Source: Christiangramia lutea (GTDB taxonomy: Bacteria; Bacteroidota; Bacteroidia; Flavobacteriales; Flavobacteriaceae). Taken from it: a stretch of DNA of 64,000 bases. Of the stretch, positions 53,464 to 61,816 are shown in pieces. The translations under genes were made by a program, and so were the position numbers. Position 1 is the stretch's first letter. Each line of letters opens with the position of its first letter. The stretch is from contig NZ_JAKVTV010000001.1 in the NCBI RefSeq assembly GCF_022489035.1, positions 1,178,001 to 1,242,000 on the forward strand, read 5' to 3'. Under the pieces are notes generated by a model. The model worked only from the letters and a program-made list of their open reading frames with translations. It made no database searches and was not told the DNA's origin.

Positions 53464-54777
53464 ATGGAATTAAAAGATAAATTGATCTCATCATTTTTTG
53501 CCTTTGAAGAAGGTCAGGATTCTGGTAATATAGATACTATCAGAAACCAGGCTATCAAGGACTTTGAAACACTTGGTTTTCCAAACAAAAAAGATGAGAA
53601 CTGGAAATATACTTCACTGAATTCTTTGCTAAAGCATGATTATAGTGTATTTCCTAAAAAAGAAGATGCAATTGAGTATCGTGATATCAAGAAGTATTTA
53701 ATCCATGATATTGATACCTATGACCTTGTTTTTATCGATGGTATTTACTCTTCGCATCTTTCTCAAACTACACATGATAAGATTGATGTTTGCCTGATGT
53801 CTTCGGCATTGAATAAGGATAAATATCGTCCCGTGATAGACAACTATTATAATAAAGTTGCTCCAAAATCGGGTCTGAATTCCCTTAATACAGCATTTGC
53901 CAGAGAGGGAGCATTCATCCATATTCATAAGAACAAGCAGGCAGATAAGCCAATTCAAATTATCAATTTCGCCACAGGGAATGAATCTTCTTTGTTACTT
54001 CAGCCGAGAAACCTGGTGGTGGTAGATGAGAATTCTCATGTTCAGATCATCGAAAGACATCAGAGTCTTACAGATCATCCGGTGCTTACAAATTCGGTTA
54101 CCGAGATTTTTGCAGATCGCAGAGCTATTGTAGATTATTATAAGATTCAGAACGACAAGCATTCAGCTTCTCTTATAGATAATACTTTTATCAATCAGAA
54201 AGATGAAAGTAATGTTTCTGTACATACGTTCTCTTTCGGCGGAAAACTGACTAGAAATAACCTTAATTTCTATCAGAACGGTGAGCGTATAGATTCTACG
54301 ATGAAGGGAGTAACCATTATCGAAGATAAGCAGCATGTAGACCACAATACGCTGGTTCACCATATTGAACCTAACTGCGAAAGTCACCAGGACTACAAGG
54401 GAATTTACGGAGATAGCTCTACCGGGGTTTTCAACGGAAAGGTTCTTGTGGAGAAAGAAGCTCAGAAAACCAATGCTTACCAGTCCAACAACAATATCCT
54501 GGCAGATGATAAAGCAACGATAAACTCTAAGCCTCAGCTAGAGATTTTTGCAGACGATGTTGCTTGTAGTCATGGTTGTACTATAGGTCAGCTGGACGAG
54601 GAGGCATTATTCTATCTTCAGTCTCGTGGAATTCCAAGGAAGGAAGCTCGTGGATTAATGATGTATGCTTTCGCAAATAATGTTTTGGAAAGTGTAAAGA
54701 TCCCTGAAGTTAAGAAAAGGATCAATAAGCTAATTGCTTCTAAATTAGAAGTAGAGCTGGGTTTTAATAACCTGTAA
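53464..54777 (+). CDS. sufD: Fe-S cluster assembly protein SufD
   Basis: 437 residues. SufBD-type beta-helix with NLNFYQNGERIDSTMKG, VHHIEPNCESHQDYKGIYGD (conserved H of SufD) and FADDVACSHGCTIGQLDEEALFYLQSRGI seen as CSHGCTIGQLDEEALF. It pairs with SufB and SufC. ATG at 53464; an earlier in-frame TTG gives only three more residues. Confidence 0.95.
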   Translation: MELKDKLISSFFAFEEGQDSGNIDTIRNQAIKDFETLGFPNKKDENWKYTSLNSLLKHDYSVFPKKEDAIEYRDIKKYLIHDIDTYDLVFIDGIYSSHLSQTTHDKIDVCLMSSALNKDKYRPVIDNYYNKVAPKSGLNSLNTAFAREGAFIHIHKNKQADKPIQIINFATGNESSLLLQPRNLVVVDENSHVQIIERHQSLTDHPVLTNSVTEIFADRRAIVDYYKIQNDKHSASLIDNTFINQKDESNVSVHTFSFGGKLTRNNLNFYQNGERIDSTMKGVTIIEDKQHVDHNTLVHHIEPNCESHQDYKGIYGDSSTGVFNGKVLVEKEAQKTNAYQSNNNILADDKATINSKPQLEIFADDVACSHGCTIGQLDEEALFYLQSRGIPRKEARGLMMYAFANNVLESVKIPEVKKRINKLIASKLEVELGFNNL

Positions 54778-54802
54778 ATAAAAATCAATAAAAACATAAA
54801 GG

Positions 54803-56041
54803 ATGAGTCAGGAAACTCAGGCTAAGACTTTTGAGGTTGAAAAGATTCGTAAGGATTTTCAAATTTTAAGCCGAAAGGTGAATGGCTATCCTTTGGTTTA
54901 TTTTGATAATGCGGCCACAGCCCAGACGCCAACGCAGGTGATGGACGTGATCGTGGATTATTATTCAAATTATAACGCCAATATTCACCGCGGCGTTCAC
55001 TCCCTATCACAGGAAGCTACCGATAAATATGAGCAGGCAAGAATTAAGATCCAAAAGCATTTTAATGCGGAAAAGGCTCATGAGATCATATTTACCTCAG
55101 GTACTACTCATGGCATCAACCTGGTTGCGAATGGCTTTTCTTCACTTTTAAAGGAAGATGATGAGATCCTTGTTTCGGCAATGGAGCATCATTCTAATAT
55201 CGTTCCATGGCAAATGTTATGTGAAAAAACCGGTGCTAAGCTTAGGGTTATTCCTATGAATGAAACCGGTGAGCTTATTTATTCGGAATTTGAGAAAATG
55301 ATCGGTCCTAAAACAAAGCTGGTTTTTCTTAATCATGTTTCGAATGCCTTGGGAACAGTGAACCCAATTAAATCTATTATAGATAAAGCACATTCTGTTG
55401 GAGCAGCCGTGTTGATTGACGGTGCACAGGCGGCACCACATATCAAGGCCGATGTGCAGGAGCTTGATGTAGATTTTTACGTGGTTTCTGCTCATAAAAT
55501 GTGCGGGCCAACTGGAGTAGGCGTTTTATACGGAAAAGAAGAATGGTTGGAAAAGCTGCCTCCTTACCAGGGAGGTGGAGAGATGATCGCTACTGTATCT
55601 TTTGAAAAGACAACCTATGCAGGATTACCTCATAAATTTGAAGCCGGGACGCCTAATATTTGTGGAGGAATAGCCTTTGGTGCGGCATTGGATTATATGA
55701 ATTCAATAGGCTTTTCAGAAATAGCGGCCTATGAACATGAGTTGCTTGAATATGCTACCAAAAAGCTGAAGGAGATCGAAGGAATGAAGATCTATGGTGA
55801 GGCAACTGAAAAGACTGCTGTCATCTCTTTTAATATCGAGGGACTTCATCCATATGATATTGGAACTTTGCTCGATAAAATGGGAATAGCGGTAAGAACG
55901 GGACACCACTGTGCCCAACCTGTGATGGATTTCTTTAAGATTCCTGGTACGGTAAGAGCTTCTTTTTCCTTTTATAATACTTTCCAGGAGATCGATCTAT
56001 TTCTAGAGGCTTTGAAAAAGGCTAAAATGATGCTTCAGTAA
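54803..56041 (+). CDS. sufS: Cysteine desulfurase SufS
   Basis: 412 residues, fold-type I PLP enzyme, group II desulfurase. PLP lysine in VSAHKMCGPTG (about residue 230), active-site Cys in RTGHHCAQP (about 371), and the N-terminal DNAATAQTP. It takes sulfur from cysteine and hands it to SufE. Starts 25 bases after sufD. The partner sufE is 2.2 kb downstream, past two unrelated genes. Confidence 0.97.
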   Translation: MSQETQAKTFEVEKIRKDFQILSRKVNGYPLVYFDNAATAQTPTQVMDVIVDYYSNYNANIHRGVHSLSQEATDKYEQARIKIQKHFNAEKAHEIIFTSGTTHGINLVANGFSSLLKEDDEILVSAMEHHSNIVPWQMLCEKTGAKLRVIPMNETGELIYSEFEKMIGPKTKLVFLNHVSNALGTVNPIKSIIDKAHSVGAAVLIDGAQAAPHIKADVQELDVDFYVVSAHKMCGPTGVGVLYGKEEWLEKLPPYQGGGEMIATVSFEKTTYAGLPHKFEAGTPNICGGIAFGAALDYMNSIGFSEIAAYEHELLEYATKKLKEIEGMKIYGEATEKTAVISFNIEGLHPYDIGTLLDKMGIAVRTGHHCAQPVMDFFKIPGTVRASFSFYNTFQEIDLFLEALKKAKMMLQ

Positions 56042-56087
56042 TTTTTCCTATATTTTTATTATTTTGGGCTCTTAATTAAATTCTTTT

Positions 56088-56279
56088 ATGAGCCCTCAAT
56101 TCGGATTATATCTTTGGCAGACGCATATCTTTCTTGCCCTACTTCTCGTTTTTTATATAATTCTGAAGGTTAAATCCAGTTTTAAACTGAAATTATCCTG
56201 GGTTCTGGCAATTATATTTATTCCCATTTTGGGAAGTTTTGCATATTTCAGTTTTGGCAGGAAATATTTAAAAAACTAA
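56088..56279 (+). CDS. Small PLDc_N-type membrane protein
   Basis: 63 residues, two membrane helices (about 11-27 and 36-53). The C-terminal WVLAIIFIPILGSFAYFSFGRKYL matches the N-terminal membrane domain of cardiolipin synthases and related phospholipase D proteins (PLDc_N), here as a free-standing peptide; visible marks are FIPILGSFAYF and GRK. No catalytic part. 46 bases after sufS; may be read through from the suf operon. Confidence 0.6.
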   Translation: MSPQFGLYLWQTHIFLALLLVFYIILKVKSSFKLKLSWVLAIIFIPILGSFAYFSFGRKYLKN

Positions 56280-56702
56280 TTCTCCGGTTTTTAGCAACCA
56301 GTATTTTCTATTCAATTTTTGCGTTTTTTAATTCCGGATTGTGAAGGTCATTATTTAATCTCTTCATTTCTTCTCATTTTTCATTTTTTGAAGCTAATCG
56401 GCCCGTTATTTATTAAAAATTACGGAAATTTAAAACTTTAACACCTTCTCTTAATCGACCAATAGCCTGAATCTAACGGTGAAAAGCATTTCAGCCTTAA
56501 TAAAACATAGTTTTTACGTTAATTAAAACTTAAAAAATTGGCTATATTCGGCTCGTATTTTTCAGAAAAACAGCTGAAAAAGTGCCAAAAACTTTAATAA
56601 AAAACCAAACAATTAGAGAGTTGATAATAGTAGGAAATTGGCCAATACGTGAATCCTGTTATCAGTATTAAAACAATTTTTTTAACACAAAAACTTTATT
56701 AA
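56280..56702. other. Gene-free gap before the metalloprotease gene
   Basis: 423 AT-rich bases without a convincing reading frame. TATATTCG at 56543-56550 is one base off the -7 consensus but has no clear -33. A 24-base inverted repeat lies at 56558-56581. The stretch from 56582 to the start is a long A-rich leader. No terminator for the suf operon is obvious. Confidence 0.5.
56558..56581. repeat. Perfect 8-8-8 inverted repeat upstream of the metalloprotease
   Basis: TTTTTCAG (56558-56565), 8-base spacer, CTGAAAAA (56574-56581). It lies just after the candidate -7 element and could be an operator or an RNA stem in the leader; there is no T tail that would suit a terminator. Confidence 0.45.
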
Positions 56703-57677
56703 ATGAAAAGAATTTATCTATTGGCTTCGGCCCTAACTTTGTTCTTTGCCTCCTGCCAGAAATCTGCAGACGAAGCAACTATTGAAGACCAGGCGATTGA
56801 ACAGGAAACCCTTGCAATTGCTTCAGAACAATGTGGAACCATGGGTGTTCTTGATGAAAAATTAGCTGAAAATCCTCAACTAGCAGAAAAAATGGCTGCC
56901 ATAGAGCAACATACAAAACAAGCCATTGAAAGAGGACTGACTAAAAGGCTTGCTGCAGATGGAAAAATTGAAATACCGGTTGTATTTCATGTCCTTTACA
57001 GAAGCCAGAGTGAAAACATTCCATTATCTCAGCTAGAGGATCAAATCAATGCTCTTAACGAAGACTTCAGTATGAACAATCCTGGTAGAAACACAATTCC
57101 ATCTGAATTTGCCGCAGTAGAAGCTAATGTTGGCGTTCGCTTTGTTTTAGAAGATGTAATTAGAGTGAAAACTAAAAAGCGTCAGTGGAGACCAGACGAT
57201 AGTATGAAGTTTTCTTCTAGCGACGGTTCTGACGTAGTTAATCCACAGGAGTTTCTAAATATCTGGGTGGTGAGCAATATGCCATACCGTGGTGGTAACA
57301 TTCTTGGATATGCTCAATTTCCAGGTGGTAGCTGGGCTACAGATGGTGTAGTTATGGATCACAGATTTACCGGAACTACTCAATATTCTACTGGTAGAAC
57401 TGCGACTCACGAAGTTGGTCACTGGTTAAACCTTCGTCACATTTGGGGTGACGGTGGATGTGGTGCTACAGATTATGTGGCTGATACTCCAGATTCTGAT
57501 GCAGCTTCTAGAGGTTGTCCTTCTTACCCAACTGTAAACTGTGGAACTGCAGATATGACCATGAACTTCATGGATTATTCTGATGACCCATGTTTAAACA
57601 TGTTTACTGAAGGTCAGAAATCCAGAATGCTTTCTGTATTTGCTAACGGAGGTTTTCGTGCGACTATGGCTGACTAA
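56703..57677 (+). CDS. Secreted M43-family (pappalysin/cytophagalysin) zinc metalloprotease lipoprotein
   Basis: 324 residues. Signal ends in LFFASC, Cys18 as lipidation site. After a helical pro-region (about 20-90) the catalytic domain begins with IPVVFHVLYR, and the zinc site is HEVGHWLNLRH (H236, E237, H240, H246) followed by a Met-turn MNFMDYSDD (about 286-294). Six or so cysteines after the zinc site could form disulfides. Unlike many M43 proteases in this phylum there is no type IX secretion C-terminal domain, so surface placement would depend on the lipid anchor. Located between sufS/PLDc_N and sufE, with its own leader and terminator. Confidence 0.88.
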   Translation: MKRIYLLASALTLFFASCQKSADEATIEDQAIEQETLAIASEQCGTMGVLDEKLAENPQLAEKMAAIEQHTKQAIERGLTKRLAADGKIEIPVVFHVLYRSQSENIPLSQLEDQINALNEDFSMNNPGRNTIPSEFAAVEANVGVRFVLEDVIRVKTKKRQWRPDDSMKFSSSDGSDVVNPQEFLNIWVVSNMPYRGGNILGYAQFPGGSWATDGVVMDHRFTGTTQYSTGRTATHEVGHWLNLRHIWGDGGCGATDYVADTPDSDAASRGCPSYPTVNCGTADMTMNFMDYSDDPCLNMFTEGQKSRMLSVFANGGFRATMAD

Positions 57678-57702
57678 TCATTCAGTTAATAATATTTAAA
57701 AG

Positions 57703-57727
57703 AGGCACCCTTGTGGTGCCTTTTTTT
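57703..57727 (+). terminator. Intrinsic terminator of the metalloprotease gene
   Basis: 7-base-pair stem (AGGCACC, 57703-57709, with GGTGCCT, 57715-57721), 5-base loop, seven T. Confidence 0.92.
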
Positions 57728-57759
57728 GTAATATGCCTCTAATATTTAAACAATCCAAC

Positions 57760-58191
57760 ATGAAAATTACACTTATATCTTTTCTTATATTTCTTTTCGC
57801 GGCAAATGATTGTTCGAACCAGGCATTTCAATCGGTAGAATCTATAAGCTACGAAACCTTCACCAGGGGATCTTCTACCATGTATAAGGTAACTCCTGAG
57901 ATTATAACAGTAAAAAGCACCGGTTTGAACGCTAGTGAAAGATCAGAAAATATTTCAGCAGGTGACTGGCAGAATTTGCTTGTTACCATTGAAAGTGTAG
58001 ATGTTTCTAATATGAGCCAGCTAGAAGCTCCGTCAGATTCACGAGCGTCTGACGCTGCTCTCCATGCAATCTTAAGTCTGCGTAAGAATGATACTATTTA
58101 CAAGACTAATTCCTTCGATCATGGAAACCCACCTTCAGAGGTGAAACCATTAGTTGAGGCTATCTTAAGATTGGCAGAAAATGTTGAATAG
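57760..58191 (+). CDS. Small exported protein of unknown function
   Basis: 143 residues from ATG 57760, which gives a signal peptide (MKITLISFLIFLFAAND). Cys at residue 18 sits in AANDC, which is not a good lipobox, so ordinary cleavage or a poor lipoprotein signal are both possible. The mature part (FTRGSSTMYKVTP, LEAPSDSRASDAALHAIL) is found widely in Flavobacteria as a hypothetical; I know no function. Probably transcribed after the metalloprotease terminator; the sufE promoter starts within its last codons. Confidence 0.65.
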   Translation: MKITLISFLIFLFAANDCSNQAFQSVESISYETFTRGSSTMYKVTPEIITVKSTGLNASERSENISAGDWQNLLVTIESVDVSNMSQLEAPSDSRASDAALHAILSLRKNDTIYKTNSFDHGNPPSEVKPLVEAILRLAENVE

Positions 58192-58214
58192 GACTTCTTC
58201 TTATTGTACTTTTG
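58184..58214 (+). promoter_or_regulatory. Consensus promoter of sufE-sufT-DUF2480 cluster
   Basis: TTG (58184-58186), 20 bases, TACTTTTG (58207-58214): full match. The TTG is inside the last codons of the upstream gene; the leader is about 10 bases. Confidence 0.7.
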
Positions 58215-58228
58215 CCTAAAATTGAAAT

Positions 58229-58651
58229 ATGACGATTCAGGAAAAACAACAGGAGGTAATCGATGAGTTTTCAATGTTTGACGACTGGATGCAGCGTTAT
58301 GAATATATGATAGAGCTTGGGAAATCCCTGCCTCTAATAGACGAGAAGTATAAGATTGACGAAAACCTGATTAAAGGATGCCAGAGTAGGGTTTGGGTGC
58401 ATGCTGAACTGGAAGGTGACAAACTCGTATTTACGGCAGACAGTGATGCGATCATTACAAAAGGCATTGTAGCAATTCTTATCAGGGTTTTTTCCAATCA
58501 GCATCCTTCAGAGATCATCGAAGCCGATACAAAGTTCATTGATGAAATTGGGCTGAAAGAACATCTTTCTCCAACACGTGCCAATGGCCTGGTAAGTATG
58601 ATCAAACAATTAAAAATGTATGCGGTGGCATACCAAACTCAATTGAATTAA
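58229..58651 (+). CDS. sufE: SufE-family sulfur acceptor
   Basis: 140 residues. The sulfur-accepting cysteine is in LIKGCQSRVWVHA (Cys51), as in E. coli SufE and CsdE. It takes persulfide from SufS and boosts its activity. It has its own consensus promoter, separate from the main suf operon, and is followed one base later by the SufT-like gene. Confidence 0.93.
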   Translation: MTIQEKQQEVIDEFSMFDDWMQRYEYMIELGKSLPLIDEKYKIDENLIKGCQSRVWVHAELEGDKLVFTADSDAIITKGIVAILIRVFSNQHPSEIIEADTKFIDEIGLKEHLSPTRANGLVSMIKQLKMYAVAYQTQLN

Positions 58652-58652
58652 G

Positions 58653-58976
58653 ATGGAACAGGAAATAAATACACAGGAATTAGGCGAGAAGATCGTAACG
58701 GTTTTAAAAACTATTTACGATCCTGAGATTCCCGTAGACATCTATGAGCTTGGGCTTATATATGATGTGATGGTGAGTACAGATTATGATGTGAAAATTT
58801 TAATGACCCTAACGACTCCAAATTGCCCGGTAGCAGAAACATTGCCGTTAGAGGTTGAAGAAAAGGTGAAGTCTTTGGATATGGTCAAGGATGCCGAGGT
58901 TGAGATCACTTTCGATCCGCCATGGAGCCAGGATCTTATGAGTGAAGGCGCCAAACTGGAGCTCGGACTTTTATAA
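58653..58976 (+). CDS. SufT/MIP18-family Fe-S assembly protein (DUF59)
   Basis: 107 residues. VLKTIYDPEIPVDIYELGLIYDV (from 17; seen as DPEIPVDIYELGL) and TTPNCPVAETLPLEVEEKV (about 52-70, one Cys) are the DUF59 marks, with ITFDPPWSQDLMSEGAKLELG at the end. Such proteins help mature Fe-S proteins; Cys56 is conserved. Immediate neighbour of sufE supports the role. Confidence 0.9.
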   Translation: MEQEINTQELGEKIVTVLKTIYDPEIPVDIYELGLIYDVMVSTDYDVKILMTLTTPNCPVAETLPLEVEEKVKSLDMVKDAEVEITFDPPWSQDLMSEGAKLELGLL

Positions 58977-58985
58977 AATAAAATT

Positions 58986-59498
58986 ATGGCGGAAGAGATA
59001 GTAAATCGAGTCGCTCAAAGTAAACTGGTAACCTTTAATCTTGAGGATTATTATCCGAAGGGTCAAAGGTTTCTTTTTGATCTTAGTCAATGGCTCTTTG
59101 AGGGATTCGTACTTAAGGAAAAAGATTTTAGAGAACAGGCAAAAGCTCATGACTGGTCCCAATATAAAGATATGTTTGTGGCATTAGATTGTTCTACAGA
59201 TGCGATAGTTCCTGTCTGGGCTTTTATGCTCATTGCTTCTAATCTGGAACCGTATGCCAAAAAAGTGGTAGTGGGAGATCTTGAAAATCTTGAAAGTCAC
59301 CTTTATCAGGAGGTGATCGAGAACATGGATATTTCAGACCTTGAGGGTAAGCCTGTAATAATTAAAGGATGTGCAAATAAGCCTGTGCCAAAAAATGCGT
59401 ATATTTTCCTCATCAAAAAGCTCCAGCCTGTTGTGAAAAGTCTTATGTATGGTGAAGCATGTTCATCGGTTCCATTGTACAAACAACCAAAAAAATAA
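58986..59498 (+). CDS. DUF2480-family protein
   Basis: 170 residues, cytoplasmic, mixed alpha/beta. Conserved Bacteroidetes block around DQAKAHDWSQYKDMFVALDCSTDAIVPVWAFML is visible as HDWSQYKDM and LDCSTDAIVPVWA. Function unknown; it regularly follows sufE/DUF59 genes in Flavobacteria, which suggests a role near Fe-S assembly, but this is gene-neighbourhood inference. The DUF3078 gene starts 2 bases after its stop. Confidence 0.8.
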   Translation: MAEEIVNRVAQSKLVTFNLEDYYPKGQRFLFDLSQWLFEGFVLKEKDFREQAKAHDWSQYKDMFVALDCSTDAIVPVWAFMLIASNLEPYAKKVVVGDLENLESHLYQEVIENMDISDLEGKPVIIKGCANKPVPKNAYIFLIKKLQPVVKSLMYGEACSSVPLYKQPKK

Positions 59499-59500
59499 AA

Positions 59501-60403
59501 ATGAAAAAAACTTTACTAGTCGCTTTTTCCATTCTTTTTTGCATGGGAACAGCATTGTCCCAGGAGGAAGAGGAAAAAGATACCATTCCAAATGGATGGA
59601 GAAAAGAAGGAAATGTTCAATTGCTTTTCAACCAGTCTGCTTTCAATAAAGAATGGACCGGTGGAGGTACTTCTAGTATAGCAGGAAACCTTTCTGTAGA
59701 TTATCAGTTCAATTACAAAATGGACGATTTTACTTGGGATAACCGGATCTTCGCCGATTATGGACTAACCAAGGTCAAGGATGATGAGTTCACCAGGAAA
59801 ACGAATGACAGGCTTGAACTTAATTCTATTGCCGGGAAGCAGATCAGGGAATCAAATTTTTATTATTCCTGGTTCCTGAATTTCAGAACTCAGTTCGACA
59901 AGGGATATGAATTCAATGAAGATCCAGATACAGGGGTGACTACCAGAACCGAAATTTCAGGTTTTATGTCTCCTGCTTACCTGCAAACGGGTCCCGGTAT
60001 TATGTGGAAAAAAAGTGATGACCTTTTTGTGAATCTTGCACCTGCAACCGCGAGGTTTATTTTTGTAGATAAAGACTTTACCACCCGCCCGGGTTATGTA
60101 GACGGAGATTATTTCGGGGTAGACGAAGGTAAATCAATGAGGTTTGAACTAGGTGCTTCCCTTAGCGGATATGCCAAATATGAGATCATGGAAAATGTGG
60201 CCATGGAACATACCTTGTCACTTTACTCTAATTACCTGGATAAACCCGGGAATATCGACATTGATTATTTGCTGAATTTGGAAATGGGAATTAATGACTA
60301 TTTATCAGCAAACCTGGTTTTCCAGGCTATTTATGACGATAACGCCGTTGGTGCTTTCCAGATTAGGGAAGTTTTTGGTCTGGGGATCAATTTTGGATTC
60401 TAA
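59501..60403 (+). CDS. DUF3078 outer-membrane beta-barrel-like protein
   Basis: 300 residues from ATG 59501, signal peptide MKKTLLVAFSILFCMGTALS-Q. Mature part is beta-rich with NGWRKEGNVQLLFNQSAFNKEWTGGG-type opening (FNQSAFNKEWTGGG) that marks DUF3078, and the last residues LGINFGF have the terminal Phe of barrels inserted by BAM. No known substrate. A starting ATG 14 codons upstream would lie in the DUF2480 gene and is not used. Last gene of the sufE unit, ended by the terminator at 60427. Confidence 0.85.
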   Translation: MKKTLLVAFSILFCMGTALSQEEEEKDTIPNGWRKEGNVQLLFNQSAFNKEWTGGGTSSIAGNLSVDYQFNYKMDDFTWDNRIFADYGLTKVKDDEFTRKTNDRLELNSIAGKQIRESNFYYSWFLNFRTQFDKGYEFNEDPDTGVTTRTEISGFMSPAYLQTGPGIMWKKSDDLFVNLAPATARFIFVDKDFTTRPGYVDGDYFGVDEGKSMRFELGASLSGYAKYEIMENVAMEHTLSLYSNYLDKPGNIDIDYLLNLEMGINDYLSANLVFQAIYDDNAVGAFQIREVFGLGINFGF

Positions 60404-60426
60404 AACGATTTATGATATTGTGATTG

Positions 60427-60455
60427 AAGGGTTCGTGGCATCACGGGCCCTTTTT
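60427..60455 (+). terminator. Intrinsic terminator after the DUF3078 gene
   Basis: 11-pair stem with two G-U pairs (60427-60437 with 60442-60452), 4-base GCAT loop, five T. Confidence 0.75.
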
Positions 60456-60510
60456 CAGTTAAATTTTTGTTGAAGTATTTTCAGTTTTCAACTGATAGCT
60501 TTGTATTGAT

Positions 60511-60518
60511 TACCTTTG
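60511..60518 (+). promoter_or_regulatory. -7-like element directly before hflX
   Basis: TACCTTTG, full TANNTTTG match, ending 5 bases before the hflX ATG at 60524. No TTG at the usual distance. If real, the mRNA would be leaderless. Confidence 0.35.
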
Positions 60519-60523
60519 CATTT

Positions 60524-61747
60524 ATGATTGAAAAGACCGATTTAGCTTACGAAAGAACTGTATTAGTAGGGATAGTGACCAAAGATCAGGACCAGGATAA
60601 ACTGGAGGAATATCTTGATGAACTGGAGTTCCTTACTTATACGGCCGGGGGTGAAGTGGTAAAGCGATTTTCACAGCGTTTGGAGCGCCCAGACCCGAAG
60701 ACTTTTATTGGCTCTGGTAAAATGGATGATGTAAGAGAATTTGCCAAAGAGAATGATATAGGAGCCGTGATCTTTGATGATGAACTTTCTCCGGCTCAGC
60801 AAAAGAATATCGAGAAGATCCTAAAATGCAAGATCCTGGACAGAACAGGTCTTATTTTAGATATTTTCGCCCAAAGAGCAAAAACAAGTTATGCCAGGAC
60901 TCAGGTAGAACTAGCGCAATATGAATATTTATTACCTCGACTTGCCGGGATGTGGACTCACCTTGAAAGGCAAAGAGGTGGTATCGGGATGCGTGGACCG
61001 GGTGAAACCGAGATCGAGACCGACCGTAGGATTGTACGTGATAAAATATCTCTTTTAAAGAAAAAACTGAAGACCATCGATAAGCAAATGGAGGTTCAGC
61101 GAGGAAATCGCGGACAGCTGGTTCGTGTGGCCCTGGTTGGTTATACCAATGTTGGTAAATCAACTTTGATGAACGTTATTAGTAAAAGTGAAGTTTTTGC
61201 TGAAAATAAACTTTTCGCCACCCTCGATACAACGGTTAGGAAGGTGGTTATACGCAACCTCCCCTTTCTTTTAAGCGATACGGTAGGATTTATTAGAAAG
61301 CTGCCTACGCAGCTTGTAGAGTCCTTTAAATCGACCCTTGATGAGGTAAGAGAGGCAGATTTGCTGTTACACGTGGTAGATATTTCACATCCTAATTTTG
61401 AAGATCATATAGCCTCGGTTAACCAGATCCTTACTGAAATTGAAACTTTAGGAAAGCCTACGATCATGGTTTTTAATAAGATCGATGCCTATGAACCTGA
61501 AAAGATCGATGAGGATGATCTTATAACCGAAAAGACTTCCGCTCATTATACGCTCAAGGAATGGAAGAAAACCTGGATGAATAAAGTAGGAGACAATGCC
61601 TTGTTCATTTCAGCCCTGAACAAAGAGAATATGGAAGATTTTCGCAGGAAGGTATATGAGGCTGTGAGAGAAATACATATAACCAGGTTTCCTTACAACA
61701 ACTTCCTTTATCCCGAATACGATAAATACGGAGAGAAGAAAGAGTAG
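60524..61747 (+). CDS. hflX: GTPase HflX
   Basis: 407 residues from ATG 60524 (an upstream in-frame TTG would add a non-family tail). N-terminal HflX domain (about 12-190, with GKMDDVREFAKEN and ARTQVELAQYEYLLPRL), then a GTPase domain with G1 GYTNVGKSTL, G3 DTVGFIRKLP and G4 NKID. HflX binds the ribosome and splits stalled 70S particles, for example after heat stress. No operon partner. Confidence 0.95.
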   Translation: MIEKTDLAYERTVLVGIVTKDQDQDKLEEYLDELEFLTYTAGGEVVKRFSQRLERPDPKTFIGSGKMDDVREFAKENDIGAVIFDDELSPAQQKNIEKILKCKILDRTGLILDIFAQRAKTSYARTQVELAQYEYLLPRLAGMWTHLERQRGGIGMRGPGETEIETDRRIVRDKISLLKKKLKTIDKQMEVQRGNRGQLVRVALVGYTNVGKSTLMNVISKSEVFAENKLFATLDTTVRKVVIRNLPFLLSDTVGFIRKLPTQLVESFKSTLDEVREADLLLHVVDISHPNFEDHIASVNQILTEIETLGKPTIMVFNKIDAYEPEKIDEDDLITEKTSAHYTLKEWKKTWMNKVGDNALFISALNKENMEDFRRKVYEAVREIHITRFPYNNFLYPEYDKYGEKKE

Positions 61748-61816
61748 CTTAGCAAAGCTTTAACTGAATTGTATACAGATCTTTTTAAATTTATAAGGAT
61801 TAAAAACTTATAAATT

